From contig JAEWNJ010000029.1 of assembly GCA_023392795.1 (NCBI GenBank), forward strand, positions 1 through 26,325: a stretch of DNA of 26,325 nt. The letters are read 5' to 3'. The notes under the pieces are model-generated. The model ran no database searches. It was not told the origin of the DNA and saw only the letters and a program-made list of their open reading frames with translations. Numbering within the stretch: the first letter of the stretch is position 1; each line of letters begins with the position of its first letter. The stretch comes from Candidatus Cloacimonadota bacterium. Its GTDB lineage: Bacteria; Cloacimonadota; Cloacimonadia; Cloacimonadales; Cloacimonadaceae. Made by a program: the position numbers and the translations under genes. Shown in pieces: positions 1-7,951 of the stretch.

Positions 1-1
1 T

Positions 2-1273
2 ACTGCAGCCAACAATACACTTGCTGCTTTAATCGACAACCATATTTATTTCGACAACGACCTGAATATTGATCCCCGCCGCATCACCTGGAAACGCGTG
101 CTGGATGTAAACGATCGCATGCTGCGACACGTGGTGATCGGTCTGGGAGGAAGCAAACAAGGCTTTCCCAGGGAAAACGGATTTGACATCACTCCAGCCA
201 GTGAAATCATGGCTATCCTCTGTCTTTCAAACAATATGGACGAGCTAAAGGAACGCATCGGTAAGATCACAGTAGGGTTTACCTATGATGGCGAACCCGT
301 TCGAGTGCATCAGTTGGGTATCGAAGGGGCCATTGCCGCCCTTATGAAGGACGCCCTGAAGCCAAACCTGGTGCAAACCACAGAGAACACTCCAGCCTTG
401 GTGCATGGGGGTCCCTTTGCCAATATTGCCCAGGGTGCAAACAGTGTGCTGGCCACCAAGACCGCATTGCGCTTGAGTGATTATGTAGTCACAGAAGCTG
501 GCTTTGGCTTTGATCTGGGTGCGGAAAAGTTTTTCGATCTTGTATGCAAATATGGCGGATTCTGCACAAACGCGGTTGTGCTGGTAGCCACCGTGCGCGC
601 GCTTAAGATCCACGGTGGAGTGAAGGTAAAGGATCTGAACGAAGTAAATCCAGAAGCTGTAACCAAAGGTTTGGACAACCTGGCAAAGCACTTGGAAAAT
701 ATCAATAAATTCGGCATGAAATCCGTGGTCGCCATCAACCGCTTCCCCAGCGATACCGATGAAGAACTGAAGATCGTGAAAGATTTTGTGCAGGCAAATG
801 GCTTTGAAGCCAGCGTGGTGGAGTATTTTTCCAAAGGCAGCGAGGGCGGCATCGAACTGGCAGAGAAGGTGGTGGAAATGGTGGAAAACGACGTCTGCCA
901 CTACCGCGGACTTTACGATTGGAACAGCCCCGTGGAGGATAAGGTTTTCACCATCGCCAGCGAGATCTACGGCGCCCAGAAAGTGGATTACTCAGCAGAA
1001 GCCAAGTCCGACCTCAAAAAGATCAATAAATACGGCTTCGATAAACTGCCCATCTGCATCGCCAAGACTCAGAAGTCCCTGTCCGACAATCCCGATCTGA
1101 TCGGTAGACCAAAAGATTTCCTGGTCACGGTCCGGGAGATCGTGATTGCCAGCGGAGCAGGATTCTTGATTCCCATTACGGGCGAAATCATGCGGATGCC
1201 CGGTTTGCCCAAAAAGCCCAGCGCCGGAGCGATAGACGTGGAGGCCGATGGCAATATCTCCGGTCTGTTCTAA
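2..1273 (+). CDS. fhs: Formate--tetrahydrofolate ligase, C-terminal 423 residues (5' end outside window)
   Basis: ATP-dependent ligation of formate to tetrahydrofolate, giving 10-formyl-THF in cytoplasmic one-carbon metabolism (reversible in some anaerobes, yielding ATP). The frame is open from base 2. The first residues read IDNHIYFDNDLNIDPRRI followed by TWKRVLDVNDR, a conserved Fhs block, so the GTG at 98 is an internal codon and not the start. Further family-typical blocks are LVQTTENTPALVHGGPFANIAQGANS, DYVVTEAGFGFDLGAEKFF, and the C-terminal end with GEIMRMPGLPKKPSA. The family is usually about 555 residues, so some 130 N-terminal residues, including the nucleotide-binding P-loop, lie upstream. 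The gene ends in TAA with no obvious strong terminator right behind it; a long palindrome lies about 100 bp downstream. Identification is secure; whether it runs in the synthetic or the catabolic direction cannot be read from the sequence. Confidence 0.97.
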   Translation, partial: TAANNTLAALIDNHIYFDNDLNIDPRRITWKRVLDVNDRMLRHVVIGLGGSKQGFPRENGFDITPASEIMAILCLSNNMDELKERIGKITVGFTYDGEPVRVHQLGIEGAIAALMKDALKPNLVQTTENTPALVHGGPFANIAQGANSVLATKTALRLSDYVVTEAGFGFDLGAEKFFDLVCKYGGFCTNAVVLVATVRALKIHGGVKVKDLNEVNPEAVTKGLDNLAKHLENINKFGMKSVVAINRFPSDTDEELKIVKDFVQANGFEASVVEYFSKGSEGGIELAEKVVEMVENDVCHYRGLYDWNSPVEDKVFTIASEIYGAQKVDYSAEAKSDLKKINKYGFDKLPICIAKTQKSLSDNPDLIGRPKDFLVTVREIVIASGAGFLIPITGEIMRMPGLPKKPSAGAIDVEADGNISGLF

Positions 1274-1717
1274 ACCCCAGCAGCTATAACGCGCTCTGAT
1301 GCCAGCCCGCTTGCCTCAGCGTAAGCTGGTGTGTGCAGGATATACGCTGATCACATCTGGAATGGTCATTCGTTCCCCCCTCGTAGCCTGGATTCCACCT
1401 GAAATCCACTTGAACCCCTCCTGAACCGGATTCGCGTGGAGTTCAGGTGGCCTTTGAGTGGCGTTCAGGCCATAAGGGGGGAACAATACCCCCCCCCTTT
1501 TTAATACAATGACCTGATGGGCTACTTCAGAATACCTGCACTTACTACATCCCCTCTGGCTGATCGTGGCCCCATGCATTCATTGTTTAAATGCCTTCAG
1601 ATACGCTGGGTGACCGGAAAACTCCTCTCTGGATCTCCTCTTGAGCGTTTCAATAAAAAAGCTTGACCGATTTCAAGCGGCAATTTGTCTTGGTATAAAA
1701 CACTAAGGAGCTACAAA
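1274..1717. other. Gene-free spacer between fhs and ferredoxin
   Basis: No credible gene in either strand. It holds the large palindrome at 1372-1484 (separate entry), followed at once by a run of nine C and five T (1489-1502). The last 60 bp are AT-richer and carry the ferredoxin Shine-Dalgarno sequence (AGGAG, 1706-1710). Confidence 0.7.
1372..1484. repeat. 113-nt imperfect palindrome (long hairpin) followed by C9T5 tract
   Basis: The ends are perfect inverted copies (GTTCCCCCCT at 1372-1381, AGGGGGGAAC at 1475-1484). Aligning the left arm with the reverse complement of the right arm without gaps gives about 35 identical positions in the first 50, plus several G-T wobble pairs, leaving a loop of about 13 nt. 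Inner matched blocks include GCCTG, CCAC and CCAC.TGAAC. It is followed by nine C and then TTTTT. It could be a degenerate MITE, a structured RNA leader or an elaborate terminator for fhs; the sequence does not decide between these. Confidence 0.65.
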
Positions 1718-1888
1718 ATGGCAGTTAAGATTGATAAGGATACCTGCATCGGTTGTGGCGCCTGCGTGGATGTATGTCCCGTAAGCGCACTGCACATGGA
1801 AGGTGACAAAGCTCAAGTGGACGAAGGCACCTGCATCGATTGCGGAGCCTGCATTGCCACATGTCCCGTCCAGGCTATCAGCGAGTAA
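1718..1888 (+). CDS. 2[4Fe-4S] ferredoxin, 56 aa
   Basis: Small cytoplasmic electron carrier of clostridial type. Two complete CxxCxxCxxxCP motifs are visible: Cys10, 13, 16, 20 and Cys39, 42, 45, 49, each followed by Pro, giving two [4Fe-4S] clusters in a pseudo-twofold protein of normal length (about 55 residues). The start at ATG 1718 is chosen because AGGAG lies 7 nt upstream and family length fits; an in-frame ATG at 1685 would add 11 unrelated residues and has no ribosome binding site. It is monocistronic, with a strong hairpin at 1911-1945 behind it. Likely partners (hydrogenase, pyruvate or 2-oxoacid oxidoreductases) are not in this window. Confidence 0.95.
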   Translation: MAVKIDKDTCIGCGACVDVCPVSALHMEGDKAQVDEGTCIDCGACIATCPVQAISE

Positions 1889-1910
1889 GATTTAACCCGC
1901 TTTTTACATT

Positions 1911-1945
1911 AAGGTGGAGCAGGCCTGAGAGGTCTTCTCCACCTT
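1911..1945 (+). terminator. Hairpin terminator after ferredoxin
   Basis: A perfect 9-bp stem (AAGGTGGAG / CTCCACCTT) plus an inner GGCCT/AGGTC pairing with one wobble, followed by ATTTACTT. It sits between the ferredoxin stop and the next gene's ribosome binding site, as expected for an intrinsic terminator, although the T-tract is imperfect. Confidence 0.7.
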
Positions 1946-1973
1946 ATTTACTTAAACGAATATAGGAGCCGAG

Positions 1974-4535
1974 ATGAAACATATCTTTACTTTCCTCTTT
2001 TGCCTTTCCCTATTAAGCGCTCTATGCGCGATAGACATCAGCGGAACTCAGACCGGAACCTGGGATCCAGCCAACAATCCGCACATGCTGGTGGGCGACG
2101 TAACTATTCCTGCCGGAAGTACTTTGACCATTTTACCGGGCGTGGTGGTGCAAGCCACCGGAAACTTCCGCATCAATGCCGAGGGCAGCATTCAGGCTGT
2201 GGGTACCGAGACCGACAGCATCTATTTCCAAAACGCGCAGAATCCTCCCACCAATCTCTGGAAAGGTCTGCGCCTGGAAAACGAAAGCGAGCAAAGCAAT
2301 TTCCAGTACATCGTGGTGGAATACGCGGAGTATGGGATCAACGCGGTGGATTCGCCGATGGAAGTATCCTACAGCCGCTTCAGCTACAATCAACGGGGAC
2401 TTCATCTCTATGGCATTGGAAACAGCAACCCCGCGGCGATGAACGTGCATCACAATATCATCGAACACACCATGCAAAACGGCATTCTGATCCCTCAAAA
2501 CAGCAATGCCTGGGTGCATCACAATGAAGTGCGCTACAATGGTACCGTGACGCAGTATTACGGGGCGATCCAGCTTGCCAATCAATCCGCCGGCGGAGCG
2601 AATAACCCGATCATCGAGCATAACTATATTCACGACAACTATAAACAGGGCATTACAGCCTGGGACGTCGTGGGCGCGGGAGCTATCAACCCCACCATTC
2701 GCTTTAACCATATCGAAGGAAACCTGACCGGGATCTACCTTTTGAACTCCAGTGGCATCGTGCATAACAACATCATTATCAATAACTTTATCCCCGGAGA
2801 CACCAATAGTGGAGCGGGGATGATGATCGGTGGAGCCACTTCGATGCCGTACATTGCCGAAAACACACTTACAGGAAATTTCACCGCCTTTTACATCACC
2901 AGCAATGCCATGCCTGTACTGGGCGATCTGGCGGAAAACCACCCCTGGGCCCATGGTCAGAACGTGATCCAGAACAATATCGACGAAAGCAACACCCTGC
3001 ACTCAGTGGTCTGCGCTTCCTATCCCACTGCGACGAACGTGATCAAGGCTGAAAACAACGACTGGGGAGTATATACTCCCGCGGAAATCGCGATCGGGAT
3101 CATGGATCATAGCGACAGCGCTTCCCTGCCTACGGTGGATTTTGAACCCTGGTTCGAGCCTCAGACGGGGATCACGATCAGCGGTTCATATAGCTGGGAT
3201 ACGGATGATTACAGTGAGTTTATGCCCGGCGAACTGAAGCTGCTGCTGTTTGATCCGGCAAACCGGGAAATTGTGGAAAGTCATGTGTTGCAGGAAAATC
3301 CCTTCAGCATCACCAGCGAGATTGATGTGAACTTCATCGCTCTCATCACCGGTGTGGATGAATCCCGTGAAATCTGGGCTGCCGCCGGGTCTTTGGAAAA
3401 CTTCGACTACTTCATCCCCGGGGGCGAAGCCATCTCTCTGGGAGATATATACATCGATGCCTGGCAGCAGTATCACATGGCGCTCACCGGTGAAGCGCAA
3501 AACATAGAAGGCAGAGAGGTTTATCCGGTCTATAACAGCTTCCTCGTCTTCCAGCATGACAGCGTGGACTATTTCTACGATGAAGGTGATTATCGCTACA
3601 TCTACAAACATGGCTATGACGCCGATGGCACCTGGCAGGAAGTAACATTTGGCTGGGGACAGATCTATAACAAGATTCAAAACATGGCTCATGGCGAAAG
3701 CTGGATTCAGAATTACGTCGAAAACGGCGCGCCCATCCAGAGATCGGTGCAGTGCTACATCGACAATGATGCGGGGCTCAGCCTGCTGGTGCGCAACATG
3801 GACAATAGCATCCACTCCCAGACCTTCTGGGGCTATGCGATGAGTTTTGAGCACGAGTATCCCTATGACGGTCAGGCTTATGCCGATCGCTATCTGGACG
3901 TCGTGGAGATCGAACCCGGAGTAGTGAGGAAATATCATCGTCCCAGCAGCGCCAATCCCATACCGGTATTCCGTTTGAGCGGCGCTCCGGTGTGTGGGGA
4001 GGATTGTTTTGCCATGGACTTTTGGTGGCAGGCTCCAGCACCTGACGGCAGCGAATATGTTAATTACATGGTCTATATGCGTGATTATGAAAATCAAGAG
4101 CATCTCATAGGCACAGTGGATTTTACCGAGAATACTTTCCAAGCTCCCGACGTCACCGGATACGGTCCTGCCTGGTTTTGGGTGGAAGCTGTCACCGCCG
4201 GGGGACAAAGCATCAATAGCGAAGAAGTGGAGTTTGAATTCCCCGTATCAAATAGTGATTTGGTGCAGCAGCCGACCTTGAACATCTATCCCAATCCGGT
4301 CAGCTTCAAAGCTGGAACCGGTCTGGTATTGGAACACAAAGGCATGGATCAGCCCACACTGAAGGTCTATAATCTGCGCGGACAGCAGGTTTACAGCGCC
4401 AAGCTGGATAAAGGCAGCGATCAGTGGCGTGGAGTGGATGCCCGCGGCAAGCAGGTGGGCAGCGGGATCTATTTCCTGAGAGTGGAAAGTGCCAATCAAA
4501 CGCCGCTAATCCGCAAGATCATCGTACTCAAATAG
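1974..4535 (+). CDS. Secreted right-handed beta-helix protein with C-terminal T9SS-type sorting domain, 853 aa
   Basis: Predicted exported surface protein. Residues 1-19 or so form a signal peptide (MKHIFTFLFCLSLLSALCA). Residues about 25-400 show the recurring N-x-I/V...G-I pattern of PbH1 parallel beta-helix repeats (HHNIIEHTMQNGI, HHNEVRYN, EHNYIHDNYKQGI, RFNHIEGNLTGIYL, ENTLTGNFTAFYI). A middle part (about 400-670) is not recognised, then a fibronectin-III-like stretch (about 670-760). From about 768 comes a typical C-terminal module: NIYPNPV, LKVYNLRGQQV, GSGIYFLRVES, ending IRKIIVLK, as in type IX secretion cargo or FlgD-Ig-like sorting domains of FCB bacteria. ATG 1974 has ATAGGAG upstream. 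Its substrate is unknown; beta-helices are often polysaccharide-binding or carbohydrate-active, but no catalytic residues could be assigned. The type IX machinery itself is not in the window. Confidence 0.85.
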   Translation: MKHIFTFLFCLSLLSALCAIDISGTQTGTWDPANNPHMLVGDVTIPAGSTLTILPGVVVQATGNFRINAEGSIQAVGTETDSIYFQNAQNPPTNLWKGLRLENESEQSNFQYIVVEYAEYGINAVDSPMEVSYSRFSYNQRGLHLYGIGNSNPAAMNVHHNIIEHTMQNGILIPQNSNAWVHHNEVRYNGTVTQYYGAIQLANQSAGGANNPIIEHNYIHDNYKQGITAWDVVGAGAINPTIRFNHIEGNLTGIYLLNSSGIVHNNIIINNFIPGDTNSGAGMMIGGATSMPYIAENTLTGNFTAFYITSNAMPVLGDLAENHPWAHGQNVIQNNIDESNTLHSVVCASYPTATNVIKAENNDWGVYTPAEIAIGIMDHSDSASLPTVDFEPWFEPQTGITISGSYSWDTDDYSEFMPGELKLLLFDPANREIVESHVLQENPFSITSEIDVNFIALITGVDESREIWAAAGSLENFDYFIPGGEAISLGDIYIDAWQQYHMALTGEAQNIEGREVYPVYNSFLVFQHDSVDYFYDEGDYRYIYKHGYDADGTWQEVTFGWGQIYNKIQNMAHGESWIQNYVENGAPIQRSVQCYIDNDAGLSLLVRNMDNSIHSQTFWGYAMSFEHEYPYDGQAYADRYLDVVEIEPGVVRKYHRPSSANPIPVFRLSGAPVCGEDCFAMDFWWQAPAPDGSEYVNYMVYMRDYENQEHLIGTVDFTENTFQAPDVTGYGPAWFWVEAVTAGGQSINSEEVEFEFPVSNSDLVQQPTLNIYPNPVSFKAGTGLVLEHKGMDQPTLKVYNLRGQQVYSAKLDKGSDQWRGVDARGKQVGSGIYFLRVESANQTPLIRKIIVLK

Positions 4536-4544
4536 GTGATACAC

Positions 4545-4985
4545 ATGTCCAGAGTGGATATTGCCCTAAAGAGATTTGATGCGGGGTTCAACTGCGCTCA
4601 AAGCGTGCTGAGTGCCTTCGCGGAAGATCTCGGCCTAAAAGAGGAAACTTCCCTGCTCCTGGCCTCAGCTTTTGGGGGCGGTATGCGAATGGCTGCCACC
4701 TGCGGCGCCTTGACCGGGGCTTTGATGGCTCTGGGACTGGCGCAGGGATTTGATAACGTGGATGTTGACAAGAAAGCCCATATAGAAAACTTGACCAAGG
4801 AACTAGTGGCGCGCTGGACTTCCAGCATCGGCGACACCGACTGCAAAGATATCCTCGGCATCGACGTTTCCAAGCCTGAAGGAAGGGCTGAAGCCAGGGC
4901 AGCAGGAGTGTTTGACAGAGAATGCCCGCGTTGCATCGAGCAAGGTGTCACTCTGTTGGAAGATCTGCTTGCCGGCATTGCCTGA
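4545..4985 (+). CDS. C_GCAxxG_C_C family putative redox protein, 146 aa
   Basis: Member of the small cysteine-rich family named for its spaced cysteines. Visible cysteines are Cys17 (FNCAQSVL), Cys53 in the CGALTGALMALG block after the glycine-rich AFGGGM, Cys100 (DCKDILG), and Cys127/Cys130 (ECPRC). Length is normal. The biochemical role of the family is not established; the cysteine pattern suggests a metal or redox centre. The start is taken at ATG 4545, because AGGTGA (4533-4538) lies 6 nt upstream and overlaps the previous stop codon; a GTG at 4536 would directly abut that stop but lacks a ribosome binding site. Overlap of the binding site with the stop implies translational coupling to the beta-helix gene, although the functions look unrelated. 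Confidence 0.85.
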   Translation: MSRVDIALKRFDAGFNCAQSVLSAFAEDLGLKEETSLLLASAFGGGMRMAATCGALTGALMALGLAQGFDNVDVDKKAHIENLTKELVARWTSSIGDTDCKDILGIDVSKPEGRAEARAAGVFDRECPRCIEQGVTLLEDLLAGIA

Positions 4986-5006
4986 TCGTTAGAACTTAAG
5001 TATCTT
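4978..5006 (+). promoter_or_regulatory. Possible promoter for enolase
   Basis: TTGCCT (4978-4983) and TATCTT (5001-5006) are separated by 17 nt; both boxes match the housekeeping consensus only partly. The site lies just before the hairpin in the enolase 5' leader. Confidence 0.3.
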
Positions 5007-5011
5007 ATATA

Positions 5012-5043
5012 GCGGGGTTTACTTTTTACGGAGTGAACCCCGC
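5012..5043 (+). other. 12-bp hairpin in the leader upstream of enolase
   Basis: GCGGGGTTTACT (5012-5023) pairs with AGTGAACCCCGC (5032-5043) with a single G-T wobble and an 8-nt loop. There is no following T-tract; instead A-rich sequence and the enolase Shine-Dalgarno site follow. It may end or protect the upstream transcript, or stabilise the enolase mRNA. Confidence 0.6.
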
Positions 5044-5078
5044 CCAAGCATAGAAAAAAAGCCAAGACAGGAGGAAAA

Positions 5079-6359
5079 ATGTCTGAGATAATATACATTA
5101 AAGGACGTGAGATTTTGGATTCTCGGGGAAACCCCACCGTGGAAGCCGATATCCATCTGGAAAGTGGCGTGATGGCGAGAGCCGGAGTGCCCAGTGGAGC
5201 GTCCACCGGTGAACGCGAAGCCATCGAACTGCGGGATGGTGACAAGAGCCGTTACCAGGGCAAGGGCGTGCTAAAAGCTGTGCAGAACATCGATGAGATA
5301 ATCGCCGTCGAGCTTTTGGGCATGGAATCCATGCAGCAGGCCGCTCTGGATAAGATGATGCTGGAGCTGGATGCCACCGAAAACAAGGCCAAGCTTGGCG
5401 CAAACGCCATTCTGGCTGTATCCATGGCCGCCGCCAGAGCTTCCGCGATGGAGCTGGATATTCCGCTTTACCGCTACTTGGGCGGAGTGAATGCGCTTAC
5501 CTTACCCGTTCCGATGAGCAATATCATCAATGGTGGCGAACACGCCGATAACAACGTGGATATTCAGGAATTCATGGTGATGCCCCTGGGTGCTAAAAGC
5601 TTCCGTGAAGCCCTGCGCATGAATGCCGAAGTGTTCCATGCCCTCAAATCCATTCTCAAAGGACGTGGCCTGGCCACTTCCGTGGGTGATGAAGGCGGTT
5701 TTGCCCCCAATCTGGCGTCCAACGAAGAAGCCCTCATCGTGATCGTGGAAGCCATCACTAAAGCCGGATACAAACCGGGTGAAGATGTTTACATTGCGCT
5801 GGATGCTGCGGCTTCTTCCTTTGTGCAGAAGGACGGCAAGTATGCCATCGACGGCAAGATGCTCAGCAGCGATGAACTGATCAGCTATTACGAAGGCATC
5901 ATCGCCAAATACCCCATCTGCTCCATCGAAGACGGCCTGGCTGAAAACGACTGGGAAGGCTGGGCGCAGATGAATAAGCGTCTGGGCGACAAGATTCAAC
6001 TGGTGGGCGATGACCTGCTGGTTACCAATACCAAGCTGATCAAACGCGGCATCAAGGAACACCTTGCCAATTCGGTGCTGATCAAGCTAAATCAGATTGG
6101 CAGCGTTACCGAAACCATCGACGCCATCAATACTGCTCACAAAGCGGGCTGGACTTGTGTGGTATCCCATCGCAGCGGCGAAACCGGAGATACCTTCATC
6201 GCTGACCTCGCTGTGGCCATGAATACCGGACAGATCAAGACCGGATCCATCTCCAGAAGCGAACGCGTGGATAAATACAACCAACTGCTGAGAATCGAAG
6301 AGGAATTGGGCGAAGCCGCTTACTTCCCCGGCAAAGCGGTGATCAAGCAACTGGGATAA
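5079..6359 (+). CDS. eno: Enolase (phosphopyruvate hydratase), 426 aa
   Basis: Interconverts 2-phosphoglycerate and phosphoenolpyruvate in glycolysis/gluconeogenesis; cytoplasmic, Mg-dependent. Full length for a bacterial enolase. Key residues are all present: the SGASTG mobile loop (39-44), acid/base Glu205 (GDEGGFAP) and Lys336 (LIKLNQIG), metal ligands Asp242 (ALDAAASSF), Glu284 (SIEDGL) and Asp311 (VGDDLL), the phosphate-binding SHRSGET block (363-369) and Lys387 (QIKTGS). ATG 5079 has a strong AGGAGG at 5069-5074. It stands alone with a hairpin in its leader and a strong terminator behind. Confidence 0.98.
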   Translation: MSEIIYIKGREILDSRGNPTVEADIHLESGVMARAGVPSGASTGEREAIELRDGDKSRYQGKGVLKAVQNIDEIIAVELLGMESMQQAALDKMMLELDATENKAKLGANAILAVSMAAARASAMELDIPLYRYLGGVNALTLPVPMSNIINGGEHADNNVDIQEFMVMPLGAKSFREALRMNAEVFHALKSILKGRGLATSVGDEGGFAPNLASNEEALIVIVEAITKAGYKPGEDVYIALDAAASSFVQKDGKYAIDGKMLSSDELISYYEGIIAKYPICSIEDGLAENDWEGWAQMNKRLGDKIQLVGDDLLVTNTKLIKRGIKEHLANSVLIKLNQIGSVTETIDAINTAHKAGWTCVVSHRSGETGDTFIADLAVAMNTGQIKTGSISRSERVDKYNQLLRIEEELGEAAYFPGKAVIKQLG

Positions 6360-6375
6360 TATACTATAGCTTAAG

Positions 6376-6407
6376 AAAAAGCCCGGGTAAAGATCCGGGC
6401 TTTTTTT
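6376..6407. terminator. Bidirectional intrinsic terminator between enolase and PAS-GGDEF gene
   Basis: GCCCGGGT and ATCCGGGC form an 8-bp stem with one wobble and a short loop, flanked by AAAAA on the left and seven T on the right. The genes on either side converge, so it can serve both strands. Confidence 0.9.
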
Positions 6408-6424
6408 AGCTTAGAAAAACTCTT

Positions 6425-7381
6425 CTACTTTCTTACATAACAGAGTACCCGGTTTTTTCCGGCATGCTTGGCCTCGTAGAGCGCCAAATCAGCTTCTTTG
6501 AGGATGGAATCCCTTTCGCATTTGCTCTCGCAGTAGGACATCCCGATGGAGATGGTGAGGGGAATCACTACATCCCGGTAGCGCAGATTGATCTCGCTGA
6601 CCCGTTTGCGGATACGGTCCAGCACCACGCGCGCGCCTTCCTTGGATGTTTCCGGCAGTACAAAGAGAAATTCCTCGCCGCCCCATCTGCCCACGGTATC
6701 AGTAACGCGGATCCCGCCAATCAACACTTTCGCCAGGGCTTTGAGCACTTCATCGCCCGCATCATGCCCATAAGTGTCGTTCACCTTCTTAAAATCATCC
6801 AGATCGGCGATGGCAACGGCAAAACCGCGTTTACTACGCTGACTGCGTTGAAGCTCGTTGGCCAACCGTTCTTCCAGTTCCCGGCGGTTGTAGAGCCCGG
6901 TAAGCTCATCCTTTCGGGCGAGACGGCTAAGCTTCTCGATGGCGGATTGCAGATCCATATTGGTTTTGCTGAGTTCGTCGTTCATGTGATTGAGGTTGGT
7001 TTCTGCGGCAATCAGAGGATCGATGTTTACAAACATACCCAATACGCCCAGGATCCGGCCATCCACATCGCTGATCGCGCTCACGTGCAGATCGGCCCAG
7101 ATGATGTCGCCATTTTTGCAGAGGTAACGGCGTTTTATGCGTAAGCCGGAGGTACCGCCAGAGATGAGTTTATCATAGTTCAGCGAGCTGCCGGCGCGGT
7201 CATCTTGGGGAGTTACATCATGAATGGTAAGCTTTTCCGCTTCTTCGGCGGAATAGCCTAGCATATTGCTCCACGCGGGATTCACCAGCTGATATCTGCC
7301 CTCAAGATCGGTAAGGCCAATGGCCACTACAGAAGAATTGAAAATGCGGCTATATAAAGTGTCCGGATCCAAATGCGTCAT
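6425..7381 (-). CDS. PAS-domain diguanylate cyclase (GGEEF), 318 aa
   Basis: Predicted c-di-GMP synthase with a sensory PAS domain; no membrane segment, so probably cytoplasmic. An N-terminal PAS/PAC module (about 10-130: SSVVAIGLTDLEGRYQLVNP, LGYSAEEAEKL, GDIIWADLHVSAISD, GRILGVLGMF) is joined by a helical linker to a GGDEF domain. The active-site motif GGEEF is at 234-238, preceded by RVTD five residues upstream, the position of the inhibitory RxxD I-site, so product feedback is expected. DELTGLYNRR and AIADLDDFKKVNDTYGHDAGD are also intact. The start at 7381 is preferred because GGAGG lies directly upstream (7386-7390, 4-nt spacer); a longer frame to 7423 has no ribosome binding site. The signal sensed is unknown. 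Confidence 0.9.
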   Translation of the reverse strand: MTHLDPDTLYSRIFNSSVVAIGLTDLEGRYQLVNPAWSNMLGYSAEEAEKLTIHDVTPQDDRAGSSLNYDKLISGGTSGLRIKRRYLCKNGDIIWADLHVSAISDVDGRILGVLGMFVNIDPLIAAETNLNHMNDELSKTNMDLQSAIEKLSRLARKDELTGLYNRRELEERLANELQRSQRSKRGFAVAIADLDDFKKVNDTYGHDAGDEVLKALAKVLIGGIRVTDTVGRWGGEEFLFVLPETSKEGARVVLDRIRKRVSEINLRYRDVVIPLTISIGMSYCESKCERDSILKEADLALYEAKHAGKNRVLCYVRK

Positions 7382-7404
7382 AAAACCTCCAATGGAAAAG
7401 GTGA

Positions 7405-7429
7405 GGGGCCCTGACACCATCAAGGCCCC
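7405..7429 (-). terminator. Possible terminator between ferritin and PAS-GGDEF gene
   Basis: GGGGCC and GGCCCC form a GC-rich 6-bp stem with a 13-nt loop just behind the ferritin stop. On the - strand it is followed by CTCACCTTTTCC, a weak T-tract, so it may attenuate rather than end transcription. Confidence 0.4.
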
Positions 7430-7438
7430 ACAACAGAT

Positions 7439-7951
7439 TTATTCTTCGGTGGCGGGAGGAGTGTAGCTGCGTTGGCCCAATTCACGATCTATCATCATGA
7501 TGCCATGTCCGTTTTCTCCCACCATTTTTAGCTGATTGACGATCTTGTCCACAGAGGCTTCCTCTTCCACCTGTTCATCGATGTACCACTGCAGGAAGCT
7601 TCTGGTGGCGTGGTCGTTTTCCTTGATCGCCAGATCCATCAGGTCGTTGATGCTCTTGGTGATGAATTGCTCGTGTTCAAAGGCTGCCTGGAAGGCCTTT
7701 ATGGGGGTCTTGAACTCCGTGGCGGGGCCTTCGATGGGTTTGAGGGTCACTTTGCCGCCGCGTTCCAACAGATAGTTAAAGAACTTCATGGCGTGGAAGC
7801 GTTCTTCCTTGCCCTGGGCGTCCATCCAGTTTGCCATGCCATCCAGGTTTTGGGCGGCAAACCAGGCCTGCATCGAGATGTATAGGTACTCTGAGAAGAG
7901 TTCCTTGTTTATTTGGTCGTTGATTGCTTTTTCCAGCTTTTTGCTGATCAT
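7439..7951 (-). CDS. ftnA: Bacterial non-haem ferritin, 170 aa
   Basis: Iron-storage protein forming a 24-subunit cage; oxidises Fe(II) at a di-iron ferroxidase centre. All the residues used by E. coli FtnA are at the same positions: Glu17, Tyr24, Glu50, His53, Glu94, Gln127 and Glu130. Length is normal. Its ATG overlaps the stop of the upstream flavodiiron gene (ATGA, 7948-7951), with GGAGG inside the end of that gene, so translation is coupled. The pairing makes sense in an anaerobe: the flavodiiron protein removes oxygen or NO while ferritin withholds iron from Fenton chemistry. Confidence 0.96.
   Translation of the reverse strand: MISKKLEKAINDQINKELFSEYLYISMQAWFAAQNLDGMANWMDAQGKEERFHAMKFFNYLLERGGKVTLKPIEGPATEFKTPIKAFQAAFEHEQFITKSINDLMDLAIKENDHATRSFLQWYIDEQVEEEASVDKIVNQLKMVGENGHGIMMIDRELGQRSYTPPATEE

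Noticed and set aside
98..1273. GTG at 98 as the start of formate-THF ligase
   Set aside because: The frame is open to base 2 and the upstream residues are conserved Fhs sequence; the gene simply runs off the window.
1663..1699. TTGACC and TATAAA boxes before the ferredoxin
   Set aside because: Spacing is 25 nt, and the -10 would put the transcript start on the Shine-Dalgarno sequence.
2133..3002. 289-aa - strand frame inside the beta-helix gene
   Set aside because: Antisense shadow, rich in His/Val from the repetitive beta-helix codons, without a ribosome binding site.
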